NCBI RefSeq assembly: GCF_048544455.1
Contig: NC_133537.1
Location: 75,030,166 to 75,094,165 of the forward strand
DNA from: Silene latifolia
Lineage: Eukaryota > Streptophyta > Magnoliopsida > Caryophyllales > Caryophyllaceae
DNA length: 64,000 bases
Direction of reading: 5' to 3'
In this document: positions 1 to 10,178 of the stretch, one piece after another
Layout of the letters: every line of letters begins with the position of its first letter
How positions within the stretch are numbered: the first letter of the stretch is position 1
Program-made: the position numbers and the translations under genes
The notes under the pieces: generated by a model
Database searches by the model: none
What the model was told of the DNA's origin: nothing
The model's input: only the letters and a program-made list of their open reading frames with translations

Positions 1-984
1 TGTCGTCAAGAGTGTCGTGCTTGACCCACTTGAACTTGTGAATCATGGTGTCCATATCAACAAGATGGCCTCCTTTAACCGACACATAGGTGTTGTTTTT
101 GTTGAAATCCCGGTTAAAATGCTCAGCCAAATGGGTAACTAGTCCTCCATTTACCATAAAGGCGGTGCCTTCTTTGCCACAATCGACATTAAGCCATCAT
201 TCAACCAAAAGTCTTAGAGCATTATATGGCTTTGTAAATTCCCTTCTTATGTTCAAGGCCGACTCAAGAAGAATACAATCGAGTTTGGTAAGGTGATTAG
301 TGTCATTTCTTGCTATCAAAGTATTCCCAATGACCTTATGCCATACTCTAATGCCCGGATAATGGACTAATAGAGTACGACAATCATGAAAACGCACAAA
401 TTTCTTCCCGAAAATTGCCATCCAAAGAGGAGCGGGGTCATACTTTATAGGAGTCTTTGTATATTTCGGGTTATCACTAAGGCCTAATATCTTACCCAAT
501 TCGCCATAAGTTATGCGTCTATCAATATTTTCAAGACGAAACTCGATGTTGGTTCGATATCCACCCTTGTGACTTTCAAAGAACTTAAAAATTCCAAGGT
601 GAGGGATGGGTATGTCAATTCCTTCATTGTAAACAATTTACCCAATCCTATAGACTCAAAGAAGGTTTTGGTTTGTTCAAGAACACCCAATTTTGACAAT
701 GCATCTTCACAAATAAACTTAGTAGGCATGATGGTTTTCTTAGCAAAGACAATGAATTTCTCCCTATGAGGGTCGGAAGTGAAAGTTACCTCTGGATAAT
801 TGGATAATTGCTCAATGACCGGAGTTGTTGATGTTGTAGCTTCCATAGGGGGACCTTGTTGAACCTCCAACCTCGCCTCATGGACTACCAATGCCTTTGA
901 CAATTGTTTTGCTTGAAGAGCTTGTTGCCTTTTGGAAAATGTCTTCTTTGGGGGTGCCTTGTTGCCTCCTTTAGTTCTTGCCAT
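1..984 (-). pseudogene. ATHILA-type env-position ORF of A1 (partial, frameshifted)
   Basis: The ORF starts at an ATG at 984 with a basic N-terminus (MARTKGGNK), as is usual for the ATHILA ORF family (often called ATHILA ORF-1) found downstream of pol. Recognisable stretches are LTLEFLSSLK (about 590-560), then in another frame ITYGELGKILGLSDN and WHKVIGNTLIARND (about 510-290), then VNGGLVTHLAEHF and MIHKFKWV (about 160-20). The frame changes near 500-530, and a stop lies near 197. It continues beyond position 1. Its molecular function is not established; it occupies the env position but I see no signal peptide or membrane anchor. A homologous ORF lies in A2 at 17938-18830 on the other strand: both share an RND...L...LL...L segment, a G-x-(L/I)-V-T-x-L-A motif and a K-W segment. 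Confidence 0.75.
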
Positions 985-2300
985 TCTCCTTTGGTTGAGT
1001 ATACCAATGAAAGATTGAAATCTTCAATTTTTAGTGATGCCCAAATCGATTTAGGATGAATGAATGTTGCTTGGTATCCTAAAAAAATCAACTCAAAAGT
1101 TGAAGACTTTGGTGTTTGAATCAATTGTTGTTGCAAAAGGAGTGCTTAATTTTTGTTGTGAGGAAGTTTGGATTTGATTTTGTTGAATTTGGTTGAGGAA
1201 ATTTGATTTTTGTTGATGGAGAGGATGAGGGTTTTGGGGTTTTTGGGTTTTGGGTAGTGTTTAAATGTAGAAGAAGTGAGAATGAATGAGGGAAGAGGGC
1301 AAAAAAGACCCGTTATATTTGATAACGCAGCAGAGGACGAGCGGACCATGCATCGGGACGGGCGGATTCTTCAATATTTAACCCAGGAAAAGACGCCACA
1401 GGACGAGCGTCTGTTTCTAAGACGAGCGGATTCTTCCTTGATGGACGAGCGTCTTTCTGGAGGGACGCTCGGATTCCTTTACAGAGAAATTCCCAGACTT
1501 TTGCTACTGAAAAAGACGACCGTCTTTTCTGAAGGATGGCCGTCCAGAATGAGACGAGCGGATTCTCAGCTGAGACGCTCGGATTCTCTTACTGACCAAT
1601 TTTTTATATTCTGCAGCTCTGCCAGATGAGCGTCTGGTGACTTTGGACGCTCGGATTCCTCCTTGACCACACGGATTCAGGTCCATCCGTGGGTACTTCG
1701 TAACCCGTGTCATTTTCATTCTTCAATTCTCGTGTTCTTCCTTGTAGGGGCATTACAAAGGCATGGATTGCCTAGACAATTGCTATCCCCACACTAAGGT
1801 AAAGCACTACACATCAATAAAATCATAAGTCCCTCCCTCACTTCTCTCAAAATGATGAATATCTTGATCAAGGCACAAAAATAAATCCAAAAATGACAAA
1901 AATGCAATGTAAAAATTGAAATGCAAGTTAGGGAGTTAGAATATTTACAAATGGTGGTTTAGGGAGGACTCCACCACACTCTCATCCAATGTGATATGTC
2001 AAGGGGGCATGTTCAAGGTGTTGTTGATGTTACTCAACACCTTGAAGAAGTAGTCGAAAGCTTGCTCATTATCATGATAAAGATCCTCAATAGATCTTTG
2101 CACTTGTTATTCTCCTTGATGGTCTTGATTCATAGCATTACCAATACAGGGATTGAATATCCCTTCGAACTCATCATCCCAAAGACCGCAAACTTCGTCT
2201 ACTTGATCATTATAAATTTCTTGAGTTGATAGAGACAACTCTCCTTCTTTATTGTCTTGGCCAATAAGGCCATCCACTTCACTTGTCATGGGTGAGCTTT
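985..2300 (-). other. A1 non-coding interval where pol should be
   Basis: Between the protease and the ATHILA ORF there is no readable reverse transcriptase, RNase H or integrase. From about 2420 to 2107 an open stretch continues past the protease with low-complexity acidic and basic residues (KKSKFQWKKKVDDAPFN) and no recognised domain. From 1720 to 2100 I see nothing. The interval contains the motif array at 1336-1655, described separately. An internal deletion of most of pol is the simplest reading. Confidence 0.6.
1336..1655. repeat. A1 internal array of GACGAGCG/GACGCTCG motifs
   Basis: A degenerate motif occurs at about 1336, 1357, 1402, 1421, 1444, 1464, 1515, 1534, 1553, 1573, 1626 and 1646. 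Forms include GACGAGCGGATTC, GACGCTCGGATTC and the dyads AGACGACCGTCTTT and GGATGGCCGTCC. The core GAGCG alternates with its reverse complement CGCTC. Steps are mostly 19-23 bp, with gaps of about 51-53 bp between groups. The array lies 350-670 bp upstream of the ATHILA ORF start at 984. A short version of the same array lies in the A1 LTR at 17488-17590. Confidence 0.8.
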
Positions 2301-2861
2301 TCAAGCTCTCATTGTTGCTATTTCCTTGCTCATTGAACGGAGCGTCATCAACTTTCTTTTTCCATTGGAATTTTGACTTCTTCCTATCATCCTTCCGGCT
2401 ATAGTGATCAGCCATAAGCATGGTTCATGAAAACGGGGAGCTCTCATGGTCTTGTCAAGATTGAAAGTTATGGTCTCTGCTCCCACTTCTAAAGTAAGCT
2501 CTCCATGCTTCACATCTATCACCGCACCCGCGGTGTGTAAGAAAGGTCTTCCTAGGATGAACGGAATATTGGAGTCTTCTTCCATGTCAACAATGACAAA
2601 GTCCACCGGGATGAAGAATTTGCCAATTCTCACGGGAACATCTTCCCATATCCATAACGGTGTCTTCGTTGTTCTATCGGCCATTTGGAGTGTGATGTTG
2701 GTACATTTAAGCTTTCCCATCCCTATCCTTTTACTAACCGAATACGGCATAACACTCACACTTGCTCCTAGATCACACAAAGCCTTGTTGATCGTGATGT
2801 CGCCAATGGTACACGGTATTGAGAAGCTTCCCGGATCTTTAAATTTCGGAGGTGAACTCCC
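2301..2861 (-). pseudogene. A1 retroviral-type aspartic protease
   Basis: The translation on the minus strand contains ALCDLGASVSVMPYSV-type sequence at its start, with the catalytic D in DLGAS (the Athila variant of D-[ST]-G-A), and VDFVIVDMEEDSNIPFILGRPFL downstream, where ILGRPFL is the conserved flap-to-core strand of retropepsins. The length (about 130 residues of recognisable fold) fits a complete domain. It would cleave the Gag-Pol polyprotein in the virus-like particle. It follows gag without a recognisable reverse transcriptase after it. The frame is broken from gag by at least one stop near 2862. Confidence 0.8.
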
Positions 2862-4830
2862 TTAAAGGATTGCACTACTCACTTTAGTGAAGGCGATAGT
2901 TTCAAACTTCCGGATTGACTTCTTTTTCGTAAGGATGTCCTTCATGTACTTTGCATAGGCCGGCACGTGATTGATTAATTCCGTGAAAGGAATCGAGACT
3001 TCTAAATTCTTCACAATTTCCATGAATTTTCTGAGTTGGTCATTAAACTTAGGCTTAGCTTGACGACTCGGGAATGGAAGTCTAATCACAATGGGCTCCT
3101 TCTCCTTGGCCTTTTGTTCACTTTTCCTTGAAACTTCTTGATTTATTGGTTCTCCTTCCTTGGAGTTTTGCACAACTTCTTCTTTGTCACTAGCTTCCAC
3201 AACTTCATCCTCAACTTGCTTCTTTGGCCCTTCATATCTCGTACCACTCCTTAAGGGGATGGCACTAACCGTTTCATGTCTTAGGGGATTACTTTGAGGT
3301 GGTAATTGCCCCTTTTGTCTTTGAGAGTTTGAAGATGCTAGTTGGGTCAATTGAGTTTCCAACATTTTTGTGTGGGCTAGGATGTTGTTGATGGTGATGT
3401 CTTTTGCTTGCCTATCTTTTTGCATTTGAGTAAAAAATTCTTGTTGATTCTTTTGCATTTGGAGGACCGCTTTTTGAACATCAAAACCTTGGTCATTTTG
3501 TTGATTGTATGGAGTTTGATTTTGATAACCTTGGTTTTAGTTGAAAAAGGGTCTTTGATTTTGGTTTCTCATGGGAGGTGGGGTGTATGTTGGCTGAGAG
3601 TTTTGGACATTTTGGCTTTTGTATGAGAGATTTGGGTGGAATTTGGTGTTTTCATTGTAATAGTTGGAATAAGGGGTACCACTTTTGTATGCTTGAAAAG
3701 CATTCACTTGTTCATTTGCTCCCCTACATTCACTTTGGTCATGTCCCAAAGTTCCATAATTCTCACATATCTCACTTGGGATTGATGAAGATGCTACCAT
3801 GGCATTAACATGATGCTTTGGTGATTTTGAGGCTTCTTCAAGTTTAGCCATAGCCTTCTCAAACTTCAAGTTAATGGTATCAATATGAGCACTAAGTTGA
3901 GCACCCAATTGAGTAATAGAGTCCACTTCATGCTTTCCTCCTCTAGTAGCCTTGCGAGGTCTACTATATTGTGAATTATGGACCGCCATTTCCTCAATCT
4001 TGTTCCAAGTTTGATTATCGTCAACTTCGGTGAACATACCATTTGATCCCATGTTGAGAATGTTTCTTGAGTCTTCATAAAGACCATTCCAAAATTGTTG
4101 TACCAAGAACCACTCGCTAAGTCCATGATGAGGACATGAGCGACAAATTCCTTTGAATCGCTCCAAGCTTCATACAAAGATTCTTCATCCCTTTGCTTAA
4201 AACCCGTAATTTGAGCTCTTAGCATGTTAGTCTTTTCAGGAGGGTAGAATTTTTAGTAGAAAGCTAGAGCCAACTTCTTCCAAGAGTCTATTCCAAGATT
4301 GGCCTTATCAAGGCTTTTCAACCATTGTTTTGCGGTACCAATTAGAGGAAAAGGAAATAAGACCCATCGAATTTGGTCTTGAGTTACACCGATTTGTGAA
4401 ATCGCATCACAATAGTCACAAAAGGTTTCCATATGGGAGTGAGGGTCTTCACTAGGCATCCCCCAAATTGGCTTCTTTCGACTAATTGGATAAATGCATA
4501 TTTTGCAATGAAATTTCCGGTTAAGTGTTGTGGTGTGGGAGTACCATTGGGTAGGTTCTCCTCGGTTGGTCCGGAATGTGATGAAAACTTAGGCATTGTG
4601 GGTTGATTGTGTGATTGATTTTGTGTTGGGTTCTCCTCACCTTCTCTTGCAAAAGGGTTGATGAACTCAATAGTATTTGGTTGAATATCTACAACCTCAC
4701 CAATACCTCTCAAAGTATTTCTAGCAAGTCTTCTATTGGTTGTCAAAGTCCTTTCAATTTCGTGATCAATGGGTAACAAGTTACCTTGTGATCTTCTAGA
4801 TATGCAAAATATTAAACAACTTGAAAACAA
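2862..4830 (-). pseudogene. A1 Athila gag (several stops and frameshifts)
   Basis: Consecutive minus-strand reading frames together give an Athila gag. The N-terminal part is 4830-4460 (IDHEIERTLTTNRRLARN). The retrotransposon-gag domain is at 4459-4253 (PHSHMETFCDYCDAISQIGV, then FPFPLIGTAKQWLKSL). The middle part is 4225-3537 (WERFKGICRSCPHHGL; CENYGTLGHDQSEC resembles a zinc knuckle of spacing C-x2-Y/C-x4-H-x4-C with the second Cys replaced by Tyr). The C-terminal part is 3458-2862 (VSAIPLRSGTRYEGP). Breaks are a frameshift near 4460, a stop at about 4253, a frameshift near 4165-4225 and stops near 3537 and 2862. The protein would form the nucleocapsid and package element RNA, but cannot be made intact here. 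Confidence 0.85.
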
Positions 4831-4918
4831 TTAGAACAAACCTTGAGGAGCTTTACTTCCCCAAGGCAACTAAAGACACAACTAATAACAATCTAAGAAA
4901 ATCAAATCAAGTTAACAC

Positions 4919-4938
4919 CGTCCCCGTCAACGGCGCCA
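4919..4938 (-). other. A1 primer binding site (tRNA-Asp type)
   Basis: On the minus strand the sequence reads TGGCGCCGTTGACGGGGACG, matching the tRNA-Asp 3' end used by Athila elements (TGGCGCCGTTGCCGGGG) with one mismatch. It lies a few bases inside the LTR edge at 4943, as expected for priming of minus-strand DNA synthesis. Confidence 0.85.
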
Positions 4939-4942
4939 TTTT

Positions 4943-5675
4943 TGGTCGGTCCGCTTTGGAGCTTAGATTTCGGTTACTTGTCGTTAGGAGCACCTAGACC
5001 AAAACAATATTTGTAACTTCACAAACAACTCTACTATTAGTAAAGAGGCATGTAAAGGTCGGATCCCAAGGGACGGGTATTGATGTAGGATTTTCGATTG
5101 CAAGTAGCGGTGTCTAGGGGTGTCACAATTTGGGTTGAGATAAGAAGATCACTAAACTAAATAAGAATTAAAGTAAGCAAGCAAGATGACTAAAATGAGA
5201 TGTAAACAATTGATTAAAACACTAGGGTGTCATGGGGTCATAGCGGATTCATGGGAATTGATCATAAAAACATATTCTCAAATTATAAGCAAGCAATTAT
5301 TGTTGTGATAGGATCGAGTTGGTTTATATCTTACAATCCTAGGAAGGTATGGGTCCAGGAGCCGAATCGATTAGATTGTACAACACTTACAAGTCGACTT
5401 AATCCTCCCTACTCAACTATATGCATGGTCTAATGAGACTCGATTTGGTTTATGTCTTATAAGTCACATTGAAAAGGTAAGTGATGGGTAAAAAATGCAA
5501 GGATTCATAGGCTCGCATTTCATCAAACATAACATGTGCATAAGTTGAGATCACAATAAGCAAGCAAATAAATTATGAAAACATATTAAATTAAGCATGA
5601 ATCATCCCCCATGTTGGTTTCCCCTAATTACCTATTAACCCTAGTTAAGGAAATTACTCACTCATTGTCAAGTTT
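4943..5675 (-). repeat. A1 5' LTR, inner part (cut by T1)
   Basis: This is the U5-proximal part of the A1 5' LTR, starting just outside the primer site and running to the T1 insertion point. The rest resumes at 16935. No ORF of note. The sequence around 5227-5450 is AT-rich and non-coding. Confidence 0.75.
5671..5675 (+). repeat. T1 target-site duplication, left copy
   Basis: AGTTT directly precedes the T1 5' LTR (TGTAACACC) and is repeated exactly at 16930-16934 after the 3' LTR. Confidence 0.95.
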
Positions 5676-8600
5676 TGTAACACCCCGCAATTTCCATGTC
5701 ATCCTAAATAATAAAACTCATATTTTTAAATAATAAGAATGATTCACAATAAAATTTTATCCTTTAAAATCTATTATTTTTCGACAATGATATCCAAATA
5801 CCCATCCTAAACTTACACTCCTTATGCCGACGAATAACTTCTTCGTCGTTGATGCTAATTTTATGATATTTGAAAGACAGATATAGCTCTTGATCATAAA
5901 CTGAAAGTTGTAGATATTTCTTTTAGCTTTCCAACGCCGCCGAAAACACCTCAATCGGAGTTATGTAGAGGAAATTATGCCCGAAATACGAAAGGCTGTC
6001 GCAGAAATCCGCGAACAAGACCCACCCTCGTTATTCCTCTTTTCACCTTGAATTATCATTTACCTCATCACCTAGGCACATGGCAAGTTGGCAACTTGTT
6101 TTTTTTCCTTGGAGCCCAAGGCCTACCCTCATAGGCATGTGACTACTTTACTTAAAGTAATAGCCAAAGGTTTAGCCTTAATCATTCCCCTAACCTATTC
6201 CTTTTTAGCCTCCTACTCATCTATAACTTACACAACACAATTTGCACCCACAAATCTCTCCTCTTTGCCGTGAGCTTCTACCCCAATTCTCTACATTTTA
6301 TTTCTTCCATTCTAACATCTTTTTCATCTTATTCCTTAGTAAGTGTAAGTGATTATTTAGTTCCCATCCTTTTAATAGTTTTTTTTTTAGAGTAGTATTT
6401 AATTAATTGTTTTTCATTCTTATGTTTGTTCAAGAAGGTGATCAAGAGACATTGGTTGAGGGAGATCATTTGGGTTGATCTTATAACACTATCCTTCTTA
6501 TTTACTAATCTTAATCTCTATCAAGTAACTAGGTTTTCTCCTTTTCATGATTTTTGAATTTCAAGTGCTTTTATGAGGTTATAATAAGATTGATAATATA
6601 TATGATGTTTAAGATCATGGAAATATATGAGATTCATGATTTATATAATAAATAGTAGTTTTCAATATTTTGTAATGAATATATACTTATTTAAATGTTT
6701 TCTATGATTTATTTGTGTTTTTATGTGATTTAACAATCTAATCAATATGTAAAATATATGGATGATTATAGAAATTTTATTTTTGATTATATTCTGATTT
6801 ATTATCATTATTTATGAGTTTGCATGTGATTATTTTAGTTTTATAACTATCATATGTTTATTTGTTGTTATTTGATATTTAATCACGGTTTTATGTGATA
6901 ATCGTCTAATAAATATATAAAACATAAAATAATTTCGACAAATTTACTTCCTTAATTTTATTCTGCCCTATTATAATTTATATAATATTTAAATTGATTA
7001 TTTTATTTTTATAATTATTATTGCTCTTATTTAATATATATTCGTGTTTTATGCAATTAATCTCAAGTAAATATGTAAAATATTTAAATAAATGTTAAAA
7101 TTAAATGTTTTATCATACTATGACTTGTTTTAGTGTATTAAAGTTTTTCATGTCCATTTTGTAATTTTTTATAATCACTTTTGAATTTTATAACTAATTA
7201 GTCCATAAATAAGGTTTAATTGTGTTAGAATAATAAATAAATATAAATAAAATATTTCCAATTTATTTTTATGCATATTCTGTCCTATACTTATGAAAAA
7301 TAAATTATTAATAGTCGTGACACAATTTGCTTAATTATTTATTTATTTTTTTGCATGAAATCGCCTATTAAATGCTATTTTAAGTTAAATATATGAAATG
7401 AGGTTAAATAATTTATTAGGTAATGTTTTTATTGAATTCATAGCTTCTTAAAATGTCTAGTAATTTTGCATGGGCAGAATATAACTTTTGTTTAATTGTT
7501 TAGAATTAATAGGTGTTTAATTATTTGAATTAATAAATGTTTATTAAGGAAATAAGTAATAATATATTTGATGTTACCATGTCTTGTGAATATATTCTCC
7601 ATAAAGATGTTTATAATGTGAGATTACAATAATGTATATGTTAAGAATTGATTGTCACTTCTACAATGCTAAATGTCATGTATATGCTTTTTGTGATATT
7701 GCCTTTCGTAAATTATATATTGACATGAGTGTCTCTTGTTTTATATTGGAAAAGTTGAACTTATACTCTAGCTTTGAAGACCATTATTGAATTTCATTTG
7801 ATATTATTTATCGCTCAGTTACGAGCATTTTGGCATGTTAACATGAGGTTATTCATGGTGCACATTTGTTATCTTTTGGACCTTGTTCCATTTTATATAT
7901 GGTTTAGCTAGAGTATAAGATATCGAGTAGATTTCAGGTTATTGGTCTACTTGAGAAGAGCAATACCAAACTGGGTCGGTTTCAGGTTATTGGCCTACCT
8001 AGTACCCTGGCGTGGTTTCAGGTTATTGGCCTGCTATGGGTTGACCGTCCTTTTTGGATACTCTTATGAGTCTATGGATATGTCGTTTGGGGGTCAAGGG
8101 TCCGCACTTTTATGCCTTGACTGGTTAAGGGTCCGCACATTTACGCCTTAACTAGACATTATGTCCCTCGAGAGTCTGGCCAGTCTTAGACACGGGTTCA
8201 CGGTTATGTGTCCTGCCGTAGGGTTATTTTGGTGTAAGGTTATTGACACCAAGGTTTAGGGTTTCAGGTTATTGGCCCTAGACGGTGCTCGTTCTTGTCT
8301 CGTGTTATTCTATGTATTTATGGTCCAAGATTTGGATGTGTTTACCACTCGTATATTATCATTACTCATTTCATATGTCATTCGGGTAAATTGGTGTTAT
8401 TTCTCTTTCATTATCACCACCTTCTTTTACAGTATTTCATATAATCATGTAAGTGACATGAAACTTGTAAGTTGTTACACATTTTAATTAATCATGTGGT
8501 ATCATTATTACTCACTTATTTGTTATTATATACCTTGATATTTATTTTCCATGAAGTTCACATGTTTTCATATTTTGAATGGATTATATGTTGTCTCTTA

Positions 8601-8964
8601 TTATTTGCTCATAATTGTTTCTTGAATTTTTTTAAGTCATGGCTGGGAGGACTCCTAGTTACTCCCCACTGACGGTGGTTGTTGATATTTTTTTTTCAGG
8701 TTGATGTGCTTCTTGGTCATGGATGGGTTTTGAGAGAGATATAATAAATAATAGTTATGATGTTTAGTAATCGAACCTTGTTGTTTTATTTTGGACGGGT
8801 TTTTCATTCCCGAGAGTAGTTGTATGCGTAGTTAACTATTACTTTATATATTTCGGTAGCACCCGGATTTATCGTCATGGTGTTTCCGCCACCATGGACT
8901 TTTATTAATATAAAATGCAATATTTATCTAGCTTATTTGTATTATTAAATCCGGGGTTGTTACA
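5676..8964 (+). repeat. T1 5' LTR (about 3289 bp)
   Basis: It begins TGTAACACCCCGC and ends GGGGTTGTTACA, nearly identical to 13640-16929. It is AT-rich in the middle. It contains four copies of TTTCAGGTTATTGG (about 7932, 7980, 8016, 8262) and a duplicated AAGGGTCCGCAC block (about 8095 and 8127). A block near 8638 (TGGCTGGGAGGACTCC, then TTACTCCCC) is shared with T2 LTRs. Short ORFs in it are spurious. Confidence 0.95.
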
Positions 8965-8966
8965 GT

Positions 8967-8979
8967 TGGTATCAGAGCC
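8967..8979 (+). other. T1 primer binding site (initiator-Met)
   Basis: TGGTATCAGAGCC, two bases inside the 5' LTR end, complementary to the 3' end of plant initiator tRNA-Met. Confidence 0.95.
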
Positions 8980-9206
8980 AGTACGCTCCCAACACTCTCG
9001 GATTGAAATAAGACTTAAACAAAGATTAATTATGAGTAAAAGAGAGTGGGATAGAAACAAGTAAGGACTTTATTTATGTTTATATTATAGGTCTCTTACT
9101 TGCATATGAGTATTTTTTTTAATTATGCGTTACTTGTGGCTGAGTAGTTGTTTGCTAGTGGTAGTTAGGTTTCTACCACGTGGTTTATCAGATTGCTTTG
9201 TTGTAG

Positions 9207-10178
9207 ATGAACACCCGACATGGAAACAACAATGGTAATGGCGAAAATGAGAGAACTCGTTTGATCGAAACAGCTTTATTGAAGTTACTGGAGAAGGAGA
9301 ACAATGCCCAACCAAACGAAAGGAAGAGATCCATTTTTGAGCGTTTCAACCGCCACCAACCTCCAGTATTCATGGGAGTCACCGACCCAGTCATCTTAGA
9401 GGGTTGGATACGTGAAATGGAGAAGTTGTTTGTCGTGACTCACATGCCTAAGGAGGAAAAGGTTGATATGGCTAGCTATTATTTCCGTGAAGAAGCGGAT
9501 CGTTGGTGGGATCTCATGAAAGAATCACTGAAGGCTCAGCCCGGGTTTGGATGGGACCAATTCAAGGAAAGTGTGAAAGCTCGTTTCTATCCAGAGTCCC
9601 TTCGTTGGAAGAAACAACAGGAATTTTTGGATTTGGAGCAAGGGGATATGACGGTGGAGCAATATACTAGCAAATTTATAGAATTGGCCCGTTTTGCTTC
9701 TATAATAATACCGACTGAGAGAGAGAAAATTCGTCGGTATGAGTTGAGGTTGGCTCCTAAGGTTCGTACGGCAGTTGCAGCAGTCCCTTCACGGACCTTT
9801 CAAGAAGCTTATGATCGTGCCCTTAGTGTTTATGATGCGGTCTTAGACCAAGAAGCTCATGAACGTCGTTTGGCTAAGAAAACCCCCGCTCCATCATCTT
9901 CTTCTCAGGGGCCAGCAAAAAGGGTAAAGCATGGTAACACTTCAGGTGAGGCTCGTTCTAACCCTGCTCCTCAAGGTGACCGTCAATGTTACCATTGTGG
10001 TGGAGCTTATCACCCTGGAAAAAGTTGTTCCGGGAAGGATATAAGATGCTTCAACTGTCAAGGTTTAGGTCACACAGCAAATCGCTGCCCTCAAAGGACA
10101 AATCAAGCTTCAGGGGCGGGTAACATGAATAATAGGTCTCAAAGCGGGCTCTCGCCCAGGGCCGTGTATTTCTTATGA
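9207..10178 (+). CDS. T1 gag (nucleocapsid)
   Basis: The ATG at 9207 ([12 protein letters not shown]) is the first in-frame start after the primer site. The retrotransposon-gag domain spans about residues 50-210: [48 protein letters not shown] and [16 protein letters not shown] are the usual landmarks. The C-terminus has a first knuckle-like [14 protein letters not shown] and a canonical CCHC knuckle [14 protein letters not shown] for RNA binding. It ends in TGA at 10176-10178, overlapping a start of pol as ATGA. In relatives gag and pol are often one ORF, so the ATGA overlap may come from a 1-bp frameshift near 10170 rather than a designed junction. Otherwise intact, and the one open gene of this element. 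Confidence 0.9.
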   Translation: MNTRHGNNNGNGENERTRLIETALLKLLEKENNAQPNERKRSIFERFNRHQPPVFMGVTDPVILEGWIREMEKLFVVTHMPKEEKVDMASYYFREEADRWWDLMKESLKAQPGFGWDQFKESVKARFYPESLRWKKQQEFLDLEQGDMTVEQYTSKFIELARFASIIIPTEREKIRRYELRLAPKVRTAVAAVPSRTFQEAYDRALSVYDAVLDQEAHERRLAKKTPAPSSSSQGPAKRVKHGNTSGEARSNPAPQGDRQCYHCGGAYHPGKSCSGKDIRCFNCQGLGHTANRCPQRTNQASGAGNMNNRSQSGLSPRAVYFL

